Source: Eubacteriales bacterium (lineage in GTDB: Bacteria > Bacillota > Clostridia > Christensenellales > Aristaeellaceae). Taken from it: a DNA stretch of 51,812 nucleotides. The DNA lies in assembly GCA_028693055.1 (NCBI GenBank), contig JAQUWD010000024.1, positions 1-51,812 on the forward strand. Reading direction: 5' to 3'. Every line of letters starts with the position of its first letter. Position 1 is the stretch's first letter. Below, in pieces: positions 17,240 to 24,723 of the stretch. The notes beneath the pieces are model-generated. The model was not told the DNA's origin and did not search any database. It saw nothing but the letters and a program-made list of their open reading frames with translations. The translations under genes were made by a program, and so were the position numbers.

Positions 17240-17279
17240 AAAAAGGCCCACCCCACTTTCCCTTGGAAATGGGCGAGCC
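17240..17279 (-). promoter_or_regulatory. Terminator-like hairpin in the metG leader
   Basis: In the minus-strand transcript, GGCTCGCCCATTTCC pairs with GGAAAGTGGGGTGGGCC (with G-T pairs and one bulge) and is followed directly by TTTTT, all between the promoter and the ribosome site. This has the shape of an intrinsic attenuator. The leader is only about 87 nt, too short for a T-box. Confidence 0.6.
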
Positions 17280-17312
17280 TACCCCGTGTCTGTTCCTTGT
17301 GGTTCATTGCCT

Positions 17313-17340
17313 ATTATACCCGAAATTGGAGCCTTGTCAA
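17313..17340 (-). promoter_or_regulatory. Promoter of the metG operon
   Basis: In minus sense TTGACA (17340-17335) and TATAAT (17318-17313), both consensus, are spaced by 16 nt. Transcription should start near 17306, just upstream of the leader hairpin. Confidence 0.85.
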
Positions 17341-17361
17341 CGCTTTGCGCGATCTGACCGT

Positions 17362-17862
17362 CTAAAAAAACACCGAGGACAGCCACGCCCCTGCCAGTGC
17401 GCCCAGAAGGGCGCAGGGCACGGCATAACCGGTTCGTCGGTCCTTCACCCCGCTCATATAAACGCAAACCGTATAAAAGATGGTCTCGCTGGAGCCCATC
17501 ACGGTGCAGGCGATCAACCCAATGCGGCTGTCCGGCCCATAAACGTTCATAAGGCTCTCCACCATTCCAAGGGAGGCGGAGCCGCTCAATGGGCGCAAGG
17601 TCACCAGCGGCGCCACCTCCGGGGGCAAGCCCATCAGTCGGAGCACCGGTCCGCACAAATCGCATAGGGCATTGGTTAGCCCGGAGGCCTCCATCAGCGA
17701 TATCGCGCACAGCATGCCCGCCAAATTTGGCAGCACTTTGACCGCCACCTTTACTCCTTCCCCTGCGCCAGATACGAATAAATCATACAACGGCAGGCGC
17801 TTCCACGCTGCCGCGCAAAGAAGCAAGAGGATCAAAACCGGCAATAGCAGATCGTTAAGCAT
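17362..17862 (-). CDS. spmB: Spore maturation protein B
   Basis: SpmB acts with SpmA in dehydration of the spore core and so in spore heat resistance. The 166-residue integral membrane protein has the nucleoside-transporter-gate-like fold: KVLPNLAGMLCAISLMEASG, RPLSGSASLGMVE, and VMGSSETIFYTVCVYMSGVK, the last two being family hallmarks. ATG at 17862 is chosen because GGGAGGG precedes it; it overlaps the spmA stop by 8 nt. Confidence 0.95.
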   Translation of the reverse strand: MLNDLLLPVLILLLLCAAAWKRLPLYDLFVSGAGEGVKVAVKVLPNLAGMLCAISLMEASGLTNALCDLCGPVLRLMGLPPEVAPLVTLRPLSGSASLGMVESLMNVYGPDSRIGLIACTVMGSSETIFYTVCVYMSGVKDRRTGYAVPCALLGALAGAWLSSVFF

Positions 17863-18445
17863 GCTTTCCCTCCCGCAGCTTTTTCCAAGCCAATCCCAAC
17901 CCAAGGCCTACAACGGTAGATAGGCAGGTACACGCAATGCTGGGCAAAAGAATCGCATTGGGAATTGCGGAGCCAGCCGCCACCCGAAGCCCCAGCACCG
18001 TGGTAGGCAGCAGCTGAATACTGGTGGCGTTCATGATCAAAAAAAGATACATGGCATGACGTACCTGTGGAAATTGCCGTTCCTCCCGCTCCATCAAGCG
18101 AATAGCCTCGATGCCCATGGGCGTGGCAGCATTCCCCAGCCCCAGCAGGTTTGCCGTCAAATTGAGCGATACTGCCTCAAAGACTTCCTCGGATGGAAGC
18201 CCCGGCATAACTCGCCGCAAAAGCGGCTTGAGCGTTTTACTCATCCATTGCTGAACGTTACAAGCCTTCAAAATTTCAATCAATCCGCAAAAAAGCAGGT
18301 ATCCGGCGCATAATCGAAAGGAGAGGGTGAGCGCGCTCATAGCCCCGTTTAAGGCCGCCGCAAGCATCAGTCCACCTTTCCCACTGATACATGCATACAG
18401 CAAGGACGCTCCCATCATCGCAAACCAAATCCATTGCAAAAGCAT
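17855..18445 (-). CDS. spmA: Spore maturation protein A
   Basis: SpmA is the partner of SpmB in spore core dehydration. The 196-residue membrane protein contains the family stretches MSALTLSFRLCAGYLLFCGLIE, LNLTANLLGLGNAATPMGIEA and LFLIMNATSIQLLPTTVLGLR. ATG at 18445 follows GGAGGGGGGAAGG. A sigma-E-like promoter lies upstream at 18523-18550, which agrees with mother-cell expression of spmAB known from Bacillus subtilis. Confidence 0.95.
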   Translation of the reverse strand: MLLQWIWFAMMGASLLYACISGKGGLMLAAALNGAMSALTLSFRLCAGYLLFCGLIEILKACNVQQWMSKTLKPLLRRVMPGLPSEEVFEAVSLNLTANLLGLGNAATPMGIEAIRLMEREERQFPQVRHAMYLFLIMNATSIQLLPTTVLGLRVAAGSAIPNAILLPSIACTCLSTVVGLGLGLAWKKLREGKHA

Positions 18446-18511
18446 TTCCTTCCCCCCTCCAAATGGCGAAAAAACTGATACAAATGTAAAAATGTGCATT
18501 CTGCCACAAAA

Positions 18512-18558
18512 GTAACCAAAGGATTCTATGCTTTTTACCCAGTGATAATGTAACCAAA
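18512..18558. repeat. Two direct copies of GTAACCAAA in the spmA/abrB divergent region
   Basis: GTAACCAAA occurs at 18512-18520 and again at 18550-18558, 38 bp apart, flanking the putative spmA promoter. The spacing is close to whole turns of the helix, so the pair may be an operator; this is an inference. Confidence 0.35.
18523..18550 (-). promoter_or_regulatory. Possible sigma-E-type promoter of spmAB
   Basis: In minus sense CATAGAAT (18530-18523) resembles the sigma-E/K -10 element CATAcAAT, and CATTAT (18550-18545) lies 14 nt upstream at the place of the AT-rich -35. Known sigma-E control of spmAB in Bacillus supports the reading. Confidence 0.4.
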
Positions 18559-18562
18559 ATGA

Positions 18563-18591
18563 TTGACAAATTTGAAAGAATGTTGTACGTT
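18563..18591 (+). promoter_or_regulatory. Possible promoter of the AbrB-family gene
   Basis: A consensus TTGACA (18563-18568) lies 17 nt before TACGTT (18586-18591), a weak -10. Downstream, TGTG-ATTTTA-CACA (18609-18622) forms a short inverted repeat before the start codon that could be an autoregulatory site. Confidence 0.45.
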
Positions 18592-18666
18592 TAAATACGT
18601 CGGAAATATGTGATTTTACACATTTTCCACATACCTGACCGTTATCTTTTTATGAGGTGAGAGAAT

Positions 18667-18906
18667 ATGAAATCAACAGGCGTTGTACGGAAGCTGGATA
18701 ATTTGGGACGAGTGGTCATTCCGATTGAGCTGCGCAAGACCATGGGGATCGATATAAAGGACACCTTGGAGATATTTACAGAGGGTGATGAAATCATCCT
18801 AAAAAAGTACGAGCCCGGCTGCATCTTCTGTGGGGACGCTCGCAACGTTTCACTCTACAAGGGAAAGATGATCTGCGACAGCTGTATGGCAGAGCTGAAA
18901 GCCTAA
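18667..18906 (+). CDS. AbrB/SpoVT-family transcription regulator with C-terminal zinc knuckle
   Basis: This 79-residue transition-state regulator has the AbrB swapped-hairpin DNA-binding domain (residues 1-48: MKSTGVVRKLDNLGRVVIPI, ELRKTMGI, DTLEIFTEGDEIILKKY), very close to the AbrB consensus. Instead of the longer AbrB tail it ends in a compact two-CxxC unit (CIFCGDAR ... CDSCMAEL) likely to bind zinc. AGGTGAGAG precedes the ATG. It is divergent from spmA, sharing a 221-bp control region, and is closed by a strong terminator. Confidence 0.95.
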   Translation: MKSTGVVRKLDNLGRVVIPIELRKTMGIDIKDTLEIFTEGDEIILKKYEPGCIFCGDARNVSLYKGKMICDSCMAELKA

Positions 18907-18943
18907 GCCTTTAACAGCTACGTAGAATGGTATAAATAAACAG

Positions 18944-18981
18944 AAAACGGCGCATGGTTTCAATCCCATGCGCCGTTTTTT
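18944..18981. terminator. Bidirectional terminator between the AbrB gene and trxA
   Basis: CGGCGCATGG (18948-18957) pairs with CCATGCGCCG (18966-18975) and is followed by six T; an A-run precedes it. It can end the AbrB transcript and the convergent thioredoxin transcript. Confidence 0.9.
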
Positions 18982-19034
18982 GCTTACGATTTACTCTAAC
19001 CCACCCCTGCAATCTGGCAGGGAGCTGTTAGCGA

Positions 19035-19349
19035 TTATGCATTCTGAATCATCTTGATAATGTTCTGTTTGCTTTGCACGCCCACGCTCTGCGCCGCGTC
19101 CTTGCCCTGCTTAAAAACAATCAGCGTGGGTATGGACATCACCCGATATTTTGCGGCGATTCCGGGAGCGTCGTCCACATTCAGCTTAAAGAATTTGCAA
19201 TCAGCTACTTCATTAGAGATTTCCTCCACAACAGGGGCAAGCATTTTGCATGGGCCGCACCAGTCCGCAAAGAAATCCACCAAAACAGTGGAGGGATTGT
19301 CTAAAACATCGGTTTGGAAAGAAGCTTCCGTCGTTTTCTGTACTGCCAT
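19035..19349 (-). CDS. trxA: Thioredoxin
   Basis: Thioredoxin reduces protein disulfides in the cytosol. The 104-residue protein has the thioredoxin fold with the active site WCGPC in DFFADWCGPCKMLAPV and the cis-Pro region YRVMSIPTLIVFKQGK. ATG at 19349 is chosen because AGGAGG lies 9 nt before it; an in-frame ATG 9 nt upstream sits directly on that site. The promoter and an 18-bp palindrome lie just upstream. No thioredoxin reductase is in the window. Confidence 0.96.
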   Translation of the reverse strand: MAVQKTTEASFQTDVLDNPSTVLVDFFADWCGPCKMLAPVVEEISNEVADCKFFKLNVDDAPGIAAKYRVMSIPTLIVFKQGKDAAQSVGVQSKQNIIKMIQNA

Positions 19350-19364
19350 TATTTTCATCCTCCT

Positions 19365-19382
19365 TTGCACATCGATGTGCAA
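19365..19382. promoter_or_regulatory. Perfect 18-bp palindrome at the trxA transcription start
   Basis: TTGCACATCGATGTGCAA is a perfect palindrome with no spacer. It lies between the -10 and the ribosome site of trxA, covering the expected transcription start, which is the usual place of a repressor operator. The motif does not match the Rex, PerR or NrdR boxes as remembered; the regulator is unknown. Confidence 0.65.
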
Positions 19383-19386
19383 TTCT

Positions 19387-19392
19387 ATTATA
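19387..19392 (-). promoter_or_regulatory. -10 element of the trxA promoter
   Basis: A consensus TATAAT in minus sense lies 4 nt upstream of the palindrome. The -35 is poor (GTTTAA at 17 nt), which fits a promoter needing help or a regulated one. Confidence 0.55.
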
Positions 19393-19421
19393 TCCCTTTC
19401 CCAACCATTTTAAACCATTAT

Positions 19422-20609
19422 CTATGGGCATCGAAAACCAGAAAGGCTGTAACGATACTGAAACAAAAAGCTTTCCTCCGAAAAATGCTGATAAAAAATA
19501 AATTTTAAACGTTCAAGTACCGCCCGTTCGTTATCCTGTTTGTTATTGGGCAGCATCAGCACCCATTGCGACGATGAATAGCGACAAATCACATCTCCGG
19601 CACGTAAATGGGCATGTAGCACCGTGCCCAAGCCTTCCATCGCTTCTTTAAGCCGCGAGGCGGATAATGCCTTGTCGTTCGCTGCCGTAATGATAATCAT
19701 CGCCACATGAATGCTTGCGCCTAGGCGGTCCAGATTATGCTGCTGCAATTGAAAAATATCACGAAATACTGGGTACTCGCACTCAAACGCGCCGTGACTT
19801 CCGGCATACTCCCGCAGCTCCGTCTCTACTGCGTTTAAATCCGCGTCCAGCACATTGCCTACCTCTACCACACGGTTATAAAACTTCTGGATCCTATCCG
19901 TTGGATGAGAGATTCGATAAGATGGCCCAGATCCGTCCCCATGCTTGGCGGGCCTCCGATCTTCCATGATTCTAGCCATTGCCTGCGCCAGCTCCAAATG
20001 CAAACGTTCATCAAAGGAGTCGATCTCCAGCGCCGCTTGGCATACCTGAACAATCTCATCCCATTCGTCTTTGATTTTAAGCAGCGCTATATACTGGTAA
20101 ACCGCCCAAATATATTGGTTGTGATAGCGCTCAACCGAGCCGATCAACCATTCCTCTTGCCTTTTATCCGCCAGCAGCTCTCCCTCGTACAAGGATAAGA
20201 TTTTCTCAAAATGCGCTCGTCGCTCTGCCGAGTCCTGCTCATCATGGCGCAGGGCTTCAACAGCCTCCTCAAATTCAAAAAGATCAGCGGTCATTCCCTC
20301 CGGCTGAACAAACTGATAACCGCCGCGCCTAGCTACAATGCAGGTTCCCAGCCCCGGGCAGCATAAATTCAACAGCATACGAAATCGGCTGATCAGTGTT
20401 TTCAGCGCATTTTCTGGATTTCGACTTTCGTCATGCCCCCAAAGCAACTCCATGAGTCGGTCGCTAGTGATCATGCCGTCTTTTCTCAGCATCAAATTTT
20501 GCAGCAGCACGACCCCTTTTTTCGATTTATTGATCGTTTGGTTTTTGCATTCTCCGTTCACTAGTAGCTTGAATTCGCCAAACATTTGAACGCGTATCTG
20601 ATCCTGCAT
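19422..20609 (-). CDS. BTAD-type transcription regulator with degenerate GGDEF-like domain
   Basis: This 395-residue protein has an OmpR-like winged helix (1-102, with ENALKTLISRFRMLL and GGYQF), a bacterial transcriptional activation domain of helical repeats (about 110-215), and a C-terminal region (275-395) shaped like a GGDEF domain. In the last, the expected RxGGDEF reads RYSSSQW (343-349) between LRAGDVICR and VLMLP, so diguanylate cyclase activity is not expected. Such SARP/BTAD regulators are common in Clostridia, but targets are unknown. It is 72 nt upstream of trxA on the same strand. The ATG at 20609 lies near GGAAGGGAGGAAAAG. Confidence 0.88.
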   Translation of the reverse strand: MQDQIRVQMFGEFKLLVNGECKNQTINKSKKGVVLLQNLMLRKDGMITSDRLMELLWGHDESRNPENALKTLISRFRMLLNLCCPGLGTCIVARRGGYQFVQPEGMTADLFEFEEAVEALRHDEQDSAERRAHFEKILSLYEGELLADKRQEEWLIGSVERYHNQYIWAVYQYIALLKIKDEWDEIVQVCQAALEIDSFDERLHLELAQAMARIMEDRRPAKHGDGSGPSYRISHPTDRIQKFYNRVVEVGNVLDADLNAVETELREYAGSHGAFECEYPVFRDIFQLQQHNLDRLGASIHVAMIIITAANDKALSASRLKEAMEGLGTVLHAHLRAGDVICRYSSSQWVLMLPNNKQDNERAVLERLKFIFYQHFSEESFLFQYRYSLSGFRCP

Positions 20610-20749
20610 TCACTTTTCCTCCCTTCCTCAAAGAGTCTGTCGGGAATTTTATAATTACATTATAACAGATTTAACGATTCGACACAATTTCCTACAATGG
20701 GGTAATTTTTATATTTTTGTTCAATTTTATTTCGAAGGAGAAAAAACGA

Positions 20750-20778
20750 TTGACATTCAAACCAATAGTCGATATACT
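20750..20778 (+). promoter_or_regulatory. Promoter of the zur-znuACB operon
   Basis: Consensus TTGACA (20750-20755) and TATACT (20773-20778) are spaced by exactly 17 nt. The Fur-type palindrome lies just downstream over the expected start of transcription. Confidence 0.9.
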
Positions 20779-20788
20779 TCAATTCGAA

Positions 20789-20807
20789 AATGAAAATCAT
20801 TTTCATT
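20789..20807. promoter_or_regulatory. Fur/Zur-type box of the zinc-uptake operon
   Basis: AATGAAAATCATTTTCATT is a perfect 9-1-9 inverted repeat, extendable by one base pair on each side, closely resembling the Fur-superfamily 19-bp box. It lies 11 nt after the -10, where bound repressor would block initiation. Since the first gene is a Fur-family regulator and the rest a metal importer, it is most likely a Zur autoregulatory operator. Confidence 0.88.
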
Positions 20808-20826
20808 TGTAAAAGGAGCATGCCCT

Positions 20827-21237
20827 ATGCGTGGAGCCTACCAAACCAAGCAACAGGACGCCGTTGCCGCTCTGTTTAACCGTCGGGGAGAGGAATGCCT
20901 CACTGCGGAAGAAGCCTATCAGGCATTATCTGCACGTGGGCTAGAAATCGGTAAAACGACTGTATACAGGGCAATCGCCCGATTGTGCGAGGAGGGCGCG
21001 CTGCGGCGCTACGCCCCGCAAGACAGCGGCGATGCAGCGCGTTATCAGCTAAACCCCTGCCGTGAAAGCCATCTGCATATCCGATGTGTGCAATGCGGCG
21101 CCCTTGCTCATCTTCACTGTGAGGAAGCCGAAGCCTTTAAAAAGCACTTGACGCTTCATCACGGTTTTGAGTTGGACGAGGGGCAAACCGTGCTTTCCGG
21201 TCTGTGTGAACAATGTGCAAGCAAAAAACGGAAATGA
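20827..21237 (+). CDS. zur: Fur-family metal-dependent repressor, probably Zur
   Basis: The 136-residue repressor has an N-terminal winged helix (1-80, with ECLTAEEAYQALSARGLEIGKTTVYRAIARLCEEG) and a C-terminal dimerisation domain with HLHIRCVQCGALAHLHC and a second CEQC pair for structural zinc. The operon encodes a ZnuABC-type importer, so zinc sensing is the most likely role; manganese or iron cannot be fully excluded. The ATG follows AAAAGGAGC. The stop overlaps an alternative znuA start by 4 nt. Confidence 0.9.
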   Translation: MRGAYQTKQQDAVAALFNRRGEECLTAEEAYQALSARGLEIGKTTVYRAIARLCEEGALRRYAPQDSGDAARYQLNPCRESHLHIRCVQCGALAHLHCEEAEAFKKHLTLHHGFELDEGQTVLSGLCEQCASKKRK

Positions 21238-21245
21238 GGAAAAAT

Positions 21246-22199
21246 ATGAAATTGGGAACTCAAGCCAAAAGAATCCTACTCTCTATTGCAACGCTTGTTA
21301 TTGGCTTAGGCATAACCCCTGCGTTCGCACAGGAGGCTCCCCTTCGGCTGGTAGCAACAGTCTTTCCCGCCTATGATTTTGCTCGGCAAATTGCCGGAAG
21401 CGAAGCCGAAGTTACGCTGCTCCTGCCCCCGGGCGGCGATATTCATAGCTACGAGCCCACCCCGCAAGATATCATCGCGATTCAAAACGCCGATCTGTTT
21501 ATCTACACAGGCGGCGAAAGCGATGCGTGGATTGAGCGTATCCTAGCATCCATGGGCGACCAAGCTCCTCAATGTCTGGCTATGATGAACTGCGTCAGCA
21601 CTCTTGCTGAAGAACAGTCTATCAGCATGGAAGCCGAGCTTCACGAGCACGACGATAAAGAAGAAACGCCAGAGCTAGACGAACATGTCTGGACTTCTCC
21701 CCGCAACGCAATCCAAATTGTTAACGGAATCAAGGACGAATTAATCGCCCTGCGTCCGGGAGACGAAGCTGTGTTTTCTCAAAATGCACAGACCTACACC
21801 CAGCAGTTGACGGAGCTAGACGCAGCCTTTACTCAAGCCGTAGAAAACGGCGTGCGGAAAACCATCGTATTTGGAGATCGCTTTCCCTTCCGATATTTTG
21901 CCGCAGCCTACGGCCTCACCTACGACGCAGCCTTTCCCGGATGCAGCGAGGACAGCGAGCCAAGCGCAAAAACCGTCATCTCCCTTGTACAATTCATTCG
22001 AGAGGAAAAGATCCCCGTTATCTTTTACATTGAGTTTTCCAGCCGTAAAACGGCGGATATTCTTTCGGAAGAAACCGGCGCAAAGGAATTGCTTTTCCAT
22101 AGCTGCCACACGGTCTCTGCGGAGGAAATGGCGAACGGCGCTACCTATTTGAGCCTGATGACAAACAATTTGGAAGCCTTAAAGGAGGCGCTTTCTTAG
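21246..22199 (+). CDS. znuA: Zinc/manganese-binding lipid-free periplasmic-type protein (ZnuA family)
   Basis: This cluster A-I solute-binding protein captures metal for the importer. The 317-residue protein begins with a signal peptide (cleavage probably after AFA, residue 28) without a lipobox, unusual for a Gram-positive binding protein. Ligand candidates are His in GGDIHSYEP and EHVWTSPRN, and Glu in FYIEFSS; the third usual His is replaced in FGDRFPFRYFAAAYGL, as in a subset of Firmicutes proteins. A short acidic/His stretch (ELHEHDDKEE) may collect metal. ATG at 21246 is preferred over 21234 because GAGGA lies between them. Directly followed by znuC. Confidence 0.88.
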   Translation: MKLGTQAKRILLSIATLVIGLGITPAFAQEAPLRLVATVFPAYDFARQIAGSEAEVTLLLPPGGDIHSYEPTPQDIIAIQNADLFIYTGGESDAWIERILASMGDQAPQCLAMMNCVSTLAEEQSISMEAELHEHDDKEETPELDEHVWTSPRNAIQIVNGIKDELIALRPGDEAVFSQNAQTYTQQLTELDAAFTQAVENGVRKTIVFGDRFPFRYFAAAYGLTYDAAFPGCSEDSEPSAKTVISLVQFIREEKIPVIFYIEFSSRKTADILSEETGAKELLFHSCHTVSAEEMANGATYLSLMTNNLEALKEALS

Positions 22200-22900
22200 T
22201 GGCGCTCATAACCTGTGATAACGTATCCTTTGCCTACGAGGGACACGTGGTTGTAAAAGACCTTTCCCTTTCCATCGAACCGGGCGAATACCTATGCATT
22301 CTTGGTGAAAACGGCTCTGGTAAGTCCACGTTGGTCAAGGGACTGTTAGGGCTTCTTTCTCCAATCAAAGGGAAAGTTACCTATCAAGATGGCTTCCGCC
22401 ATACAGAAATCGGCTATTTACCCCAGCGAGCGGAGCTACAAAAGGACTTTCCCGCCTCCGTTTGGGAGGTGGCAGCCTCGGGCTGTCGAGGGATGAATCC
22501 GTTATTAAACCGAGCGCAGCGGCTTTTGGTGCGCGAAAAGCTTCAGCTGATGGGCATGGAGGCTATGGAAAAACACAGCTTTGCAACCTTGTCCGGCGGT
22601 CAGCAGCAGCGGGTGCTGCTAGCGCGAGCCCTGTGCGCCACCAAATCCCTACTGCTTTTGGACGAGCCCGTTGCCGGGCTGGATCCCCTTGTCACCCGTG
22701 AAATGTACGAGGTCATTGATATGCTTCACGAGCAGAAAAAGCTGACCGTAGTGATGATCTCCCATGATATCGAAGCGGCGTTACGCTCTGCCGATCATAT
22801 TCTGCATCTGGCCCACGACGCCAATTTTTATGGCACCCCGGAGGAATATCGACGTTCCCCGCTAGGGGTTCGCTTTGGGGGAGGTGCGGAAAATGATTGA
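22199..22900 (+). CDS. znuC: Zinc ABC transporter ATP-binding protein ZnuC
   Basis: This 233-residue ATPase powers metal import. Motifs seen are Walker A GENGSGKST, the Q-loop GYLPQRA, signature LSGGQQQR, Walker B LLLLDEPVAGLD and the H-loop ISHD. The start is GTG at 22199, sharing one base with the znuA stop; GGAGG lies shortly before. The end overlaps znuB by 8 nt. Confidence 0.95.
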   Translation: MALITCDNVSFAYEGHVVVKDLSLSIEPGEYLCILGENGSGKSTLVKGLLGLLSPIKGKVTYQDGFRHTEIGYLPQRAELQKDFPASVWEVAASGCRGMNPLLNRAQRLLVREKLQLMGMEAMEKHSFATLSGGQQQRVLLARALCATKSLLLLDEPVAGLDPLVTREMYEVIDMLHEQKKLTVVMISHDIEAALRSADHILHLAHDANFYGTPEEYRRSPLGVRFGGGAEND

Positions 22901-23711
22901 CGCCCTAGCCCCCATGTTCAGCTATCAGTTTATGGTTCGCGCCGCCGTGGTTGGGCTGCTGGTATCCTTATGCGCCGCTCTGTTAGGCGTTAGCCTTGTC
23001 CTCAAACGCTATTCGATGATTGGCGACGGCTTGAGCCACGTTGGCTTCGGCACGCTGGCCATCGCCTCCGCTCTGGGGCTGGCTCCCATGGCTGTTTCTA
23101 TTCCCGTGGTGGTGCTAGCAGCCTTTCTGCTGCTACGCCTTAGCAGTACAGGCAAGCTTAAGGGCGACGCGTTAATCGCCATGATTTCCACCGGTTCGCT
23201 GGCAGTGGGCGTGATCGTGCTTTCGTTGAGCACCGGCATGACAAGCGATGTTAACAACTATCTCTTTGGCAGCGTGCTCGCCATGAGTGAAAGCGACGTT
23301 TGGCTAAGCATCGTGCTGGCAGCGGCGGTACTGATTTTATTTGCAGTATTCTACCGCAAAATCTTTGCCATTACCTTTGATGAAACCTTTGCGAGAGCCA
23401 CGGGGGAAAAGGCTAAAGCCTACAATATGTTATTAGCCTTTCTCACAGCCATCACCATTGTGCTGGGTATGCGCGTCATGGGCGCGATGTTGATTTCCAG
23501 TCTGATCATTTTTCCCGCCCTTAGCGCCATGCGCGTCTGTCGCAGCTTTCGAAGCGTCACCCTCTGTGCAGCCTTAGTAGCGGTGGTATGCTTCTTCCTT
23601 GGACTATGCGCGTCCTATCTGCTGGCAACGCCGACGGGAGCCAGCGTAGTCATCGTCAATATTCTGGTTTTCGCAGGAATGAGCCTAGCAGGAAAGCTGC
23701 GGCGCAGCTAA
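22893..23711 (+). CDS. znuB: Zinc ABC transporter permease ZnuB
   Basis: This 272-residue permease of the ABC-3 family has about eight membrane helices. Typical stretches are SLVLKRYSMIGDGLSHVGFG, LFGSVLAMSESDVW, TFDETFARATGEKAKAYN and LRVMGAMLISSLIIFPALSA-like sequence. ATG at 22893 follows GGGGGAGGTG. Last gene of the zur-znuACB transcript, which ends in the terminator at 23724-23755. Confidence 0.94.
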   Translation: MIDALAPMFSYQFMVRAAVVGLLVSLCAALLGVSLVLKRYSMIGDGLSHVGFGTLAIASALGLAPMAVSIPVVVLAAFLLLRLSSTGKLKGDALIAMISTGSLAVGVIVLSLSTGMTSDVNNYLFGSVLAMSESDVWLSIVLAAAVLILFAVFYRKIFAITFDETFARATGEKAKAYNMLLAFLTAITIVLGMRVMGAMLISSLIIFPALSAMRVCRSFRSVTLCAALVAVVCFFLGLCASYLLATPTGASVVIVNILVFAGMSLAGKLRRS

Positions 23712-23723
23712 CGGCCCATAATG

Positions 23724-23755
23724 AAAAACCCGTCCAAAACAGGACGGACTTTTCT
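23724..23755. terminator. Terminator between znuB and the anti-sigma gene
   Basis: CCGTCC (23730-23735) pairs with GGACGG (23742-23747), with an A-run before and T-rich sequence after, so it serves the convergent transcripts in both directions. Confidence 0.75.
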
Positions 23756-23784
23756 TTGCTTAGGGGTATTTCCCCTTGTCTTCA

Positions 23785-24723
23785 TTACTGGGCTGCAACA
23801 GCCGCTTGAAGCGCCTCGAAGAAATCGGGGCAGCTCCATGTGCCGCAGGCGCTGACCGTATCGTCGCCAACCAGTAGCTGCAGGGTAAGGCCGTTGTTCA
23901 AGCCAATCTGTAGAGAGCCGCTGCCAGTCATGCTTGTATTCTGGTAATCTGCGTAATCCAGCAGCGTAGCCATAATATTCTGGGCCTCGGCGCCCTGCAC
24001 CGTACCCACGCCGTCCAGCGCAATCCACTGCACATTGGAGCTTTGGCATAGCGTATCCCTCAGGGATTCGCTGCCAATGGTGGCTGTGCCCGCGTAGCTG
24101 ACTCGCTGGAATACGCGCATGTTTCCATCCACTGAGGAGGCGATCATGGCCCCCTCCATGCCGGAAATGGCGTACACCACTTCACCCTGTCCAGCCGAAT
24201 TGCTAACGATACTACCGGAGCCAAGGGCCGGCTCGATATTATATTCGCTGACCGTACCTAAATTGCTGCCCAGCAGCGCACTGGAAATGCCGTTAGGCGA
24301 CTCAAGCATACGGTATGTTTTGCCGGATACCGCAATGAGGGGGAAGCTGCTGCCGCTTGCTTGCGCAAACAGGCTTTGCCCCGTTCCGCCGGAGCTACGG
24401 CTCATGGAGATGCTGCCCTGAGGAACATCGGCCGTCAAGGGAATCTCCGTGGGCTTGCTATCGCTGCCGGCTGAATGGCTGTCAATCAGGTTTACCCCCT
24501 CAACATCCACCGTTACGGGCGGACGGTTTTGAAGGGTTAGCACACCGCCGCCAACCAATAGCACCAGCGTTAAAGCAACCGCAGCCACAGGCTGCCAGCG
24601 GAACGGTGCGGTCTTTTTGGCTTCGTTCCCGTTTAGCTTAATCTTAGCCAATAGGGTTGGGGTCGCCTCCAGTCCGCCCAGTTGCCGGGCAGCTATTTGG
24701 GGAAGGTTTTCTAAATTTTTCAC
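23785..24723 (-). CDS. Single-pass membrane anti-sigma factor
   Basis: This 312-residue protein should hold the ECF sigma factor encoded just upstream. It has a short cytoplasmic part (1-42), one membrane segment (about 45-64, AAVALTLVLLVGGGVLTLQ) and a large outside domain rich in Ser, Gly and Ala, which likely senses the signal. No zinc-binding HxxxCxxC anti-sigma motif is seen, and the outside domain matches no family I recognise. Its start overlaps the sigma gene stop by 4 nt, the normal order for such pairs. Confidence 0.8.
   Translation of the reverse strand: MKNLENLPQIAARQLGGLEATPTLLAKIKLNGNEAKKTAPFRWQPVAAVALTLVLLVGGGVLTLQNRPPVTVDVEGVNLIDSHSAGSDSKPTEIPLTADVPQGSISMSRSSGGTGQSLFAQASGSSFPLIAVSGKTYRMLESPNGISSALLGSNLGTVSEYNIEPALGSGSIVSNSAGQGEVVYAISGMEGAMIASSVDGNMRVFQRVSYAGTATIGSESLRDTLCQSSNVQWIALDGVGTVQGAEAQNIMATLLDYADYQNTSMTGSGSLQIGLNNGLTLQLLVGDDTVSACGTWSCPDFFEALQAAVAAQ

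Noticed and set aside
19422..20609. Active diguanylate cyclase at the end of the BTAD regulator
   Set aside because: The GGDEF signature is replaced by SSSQW, so cyclase activity is not supported.
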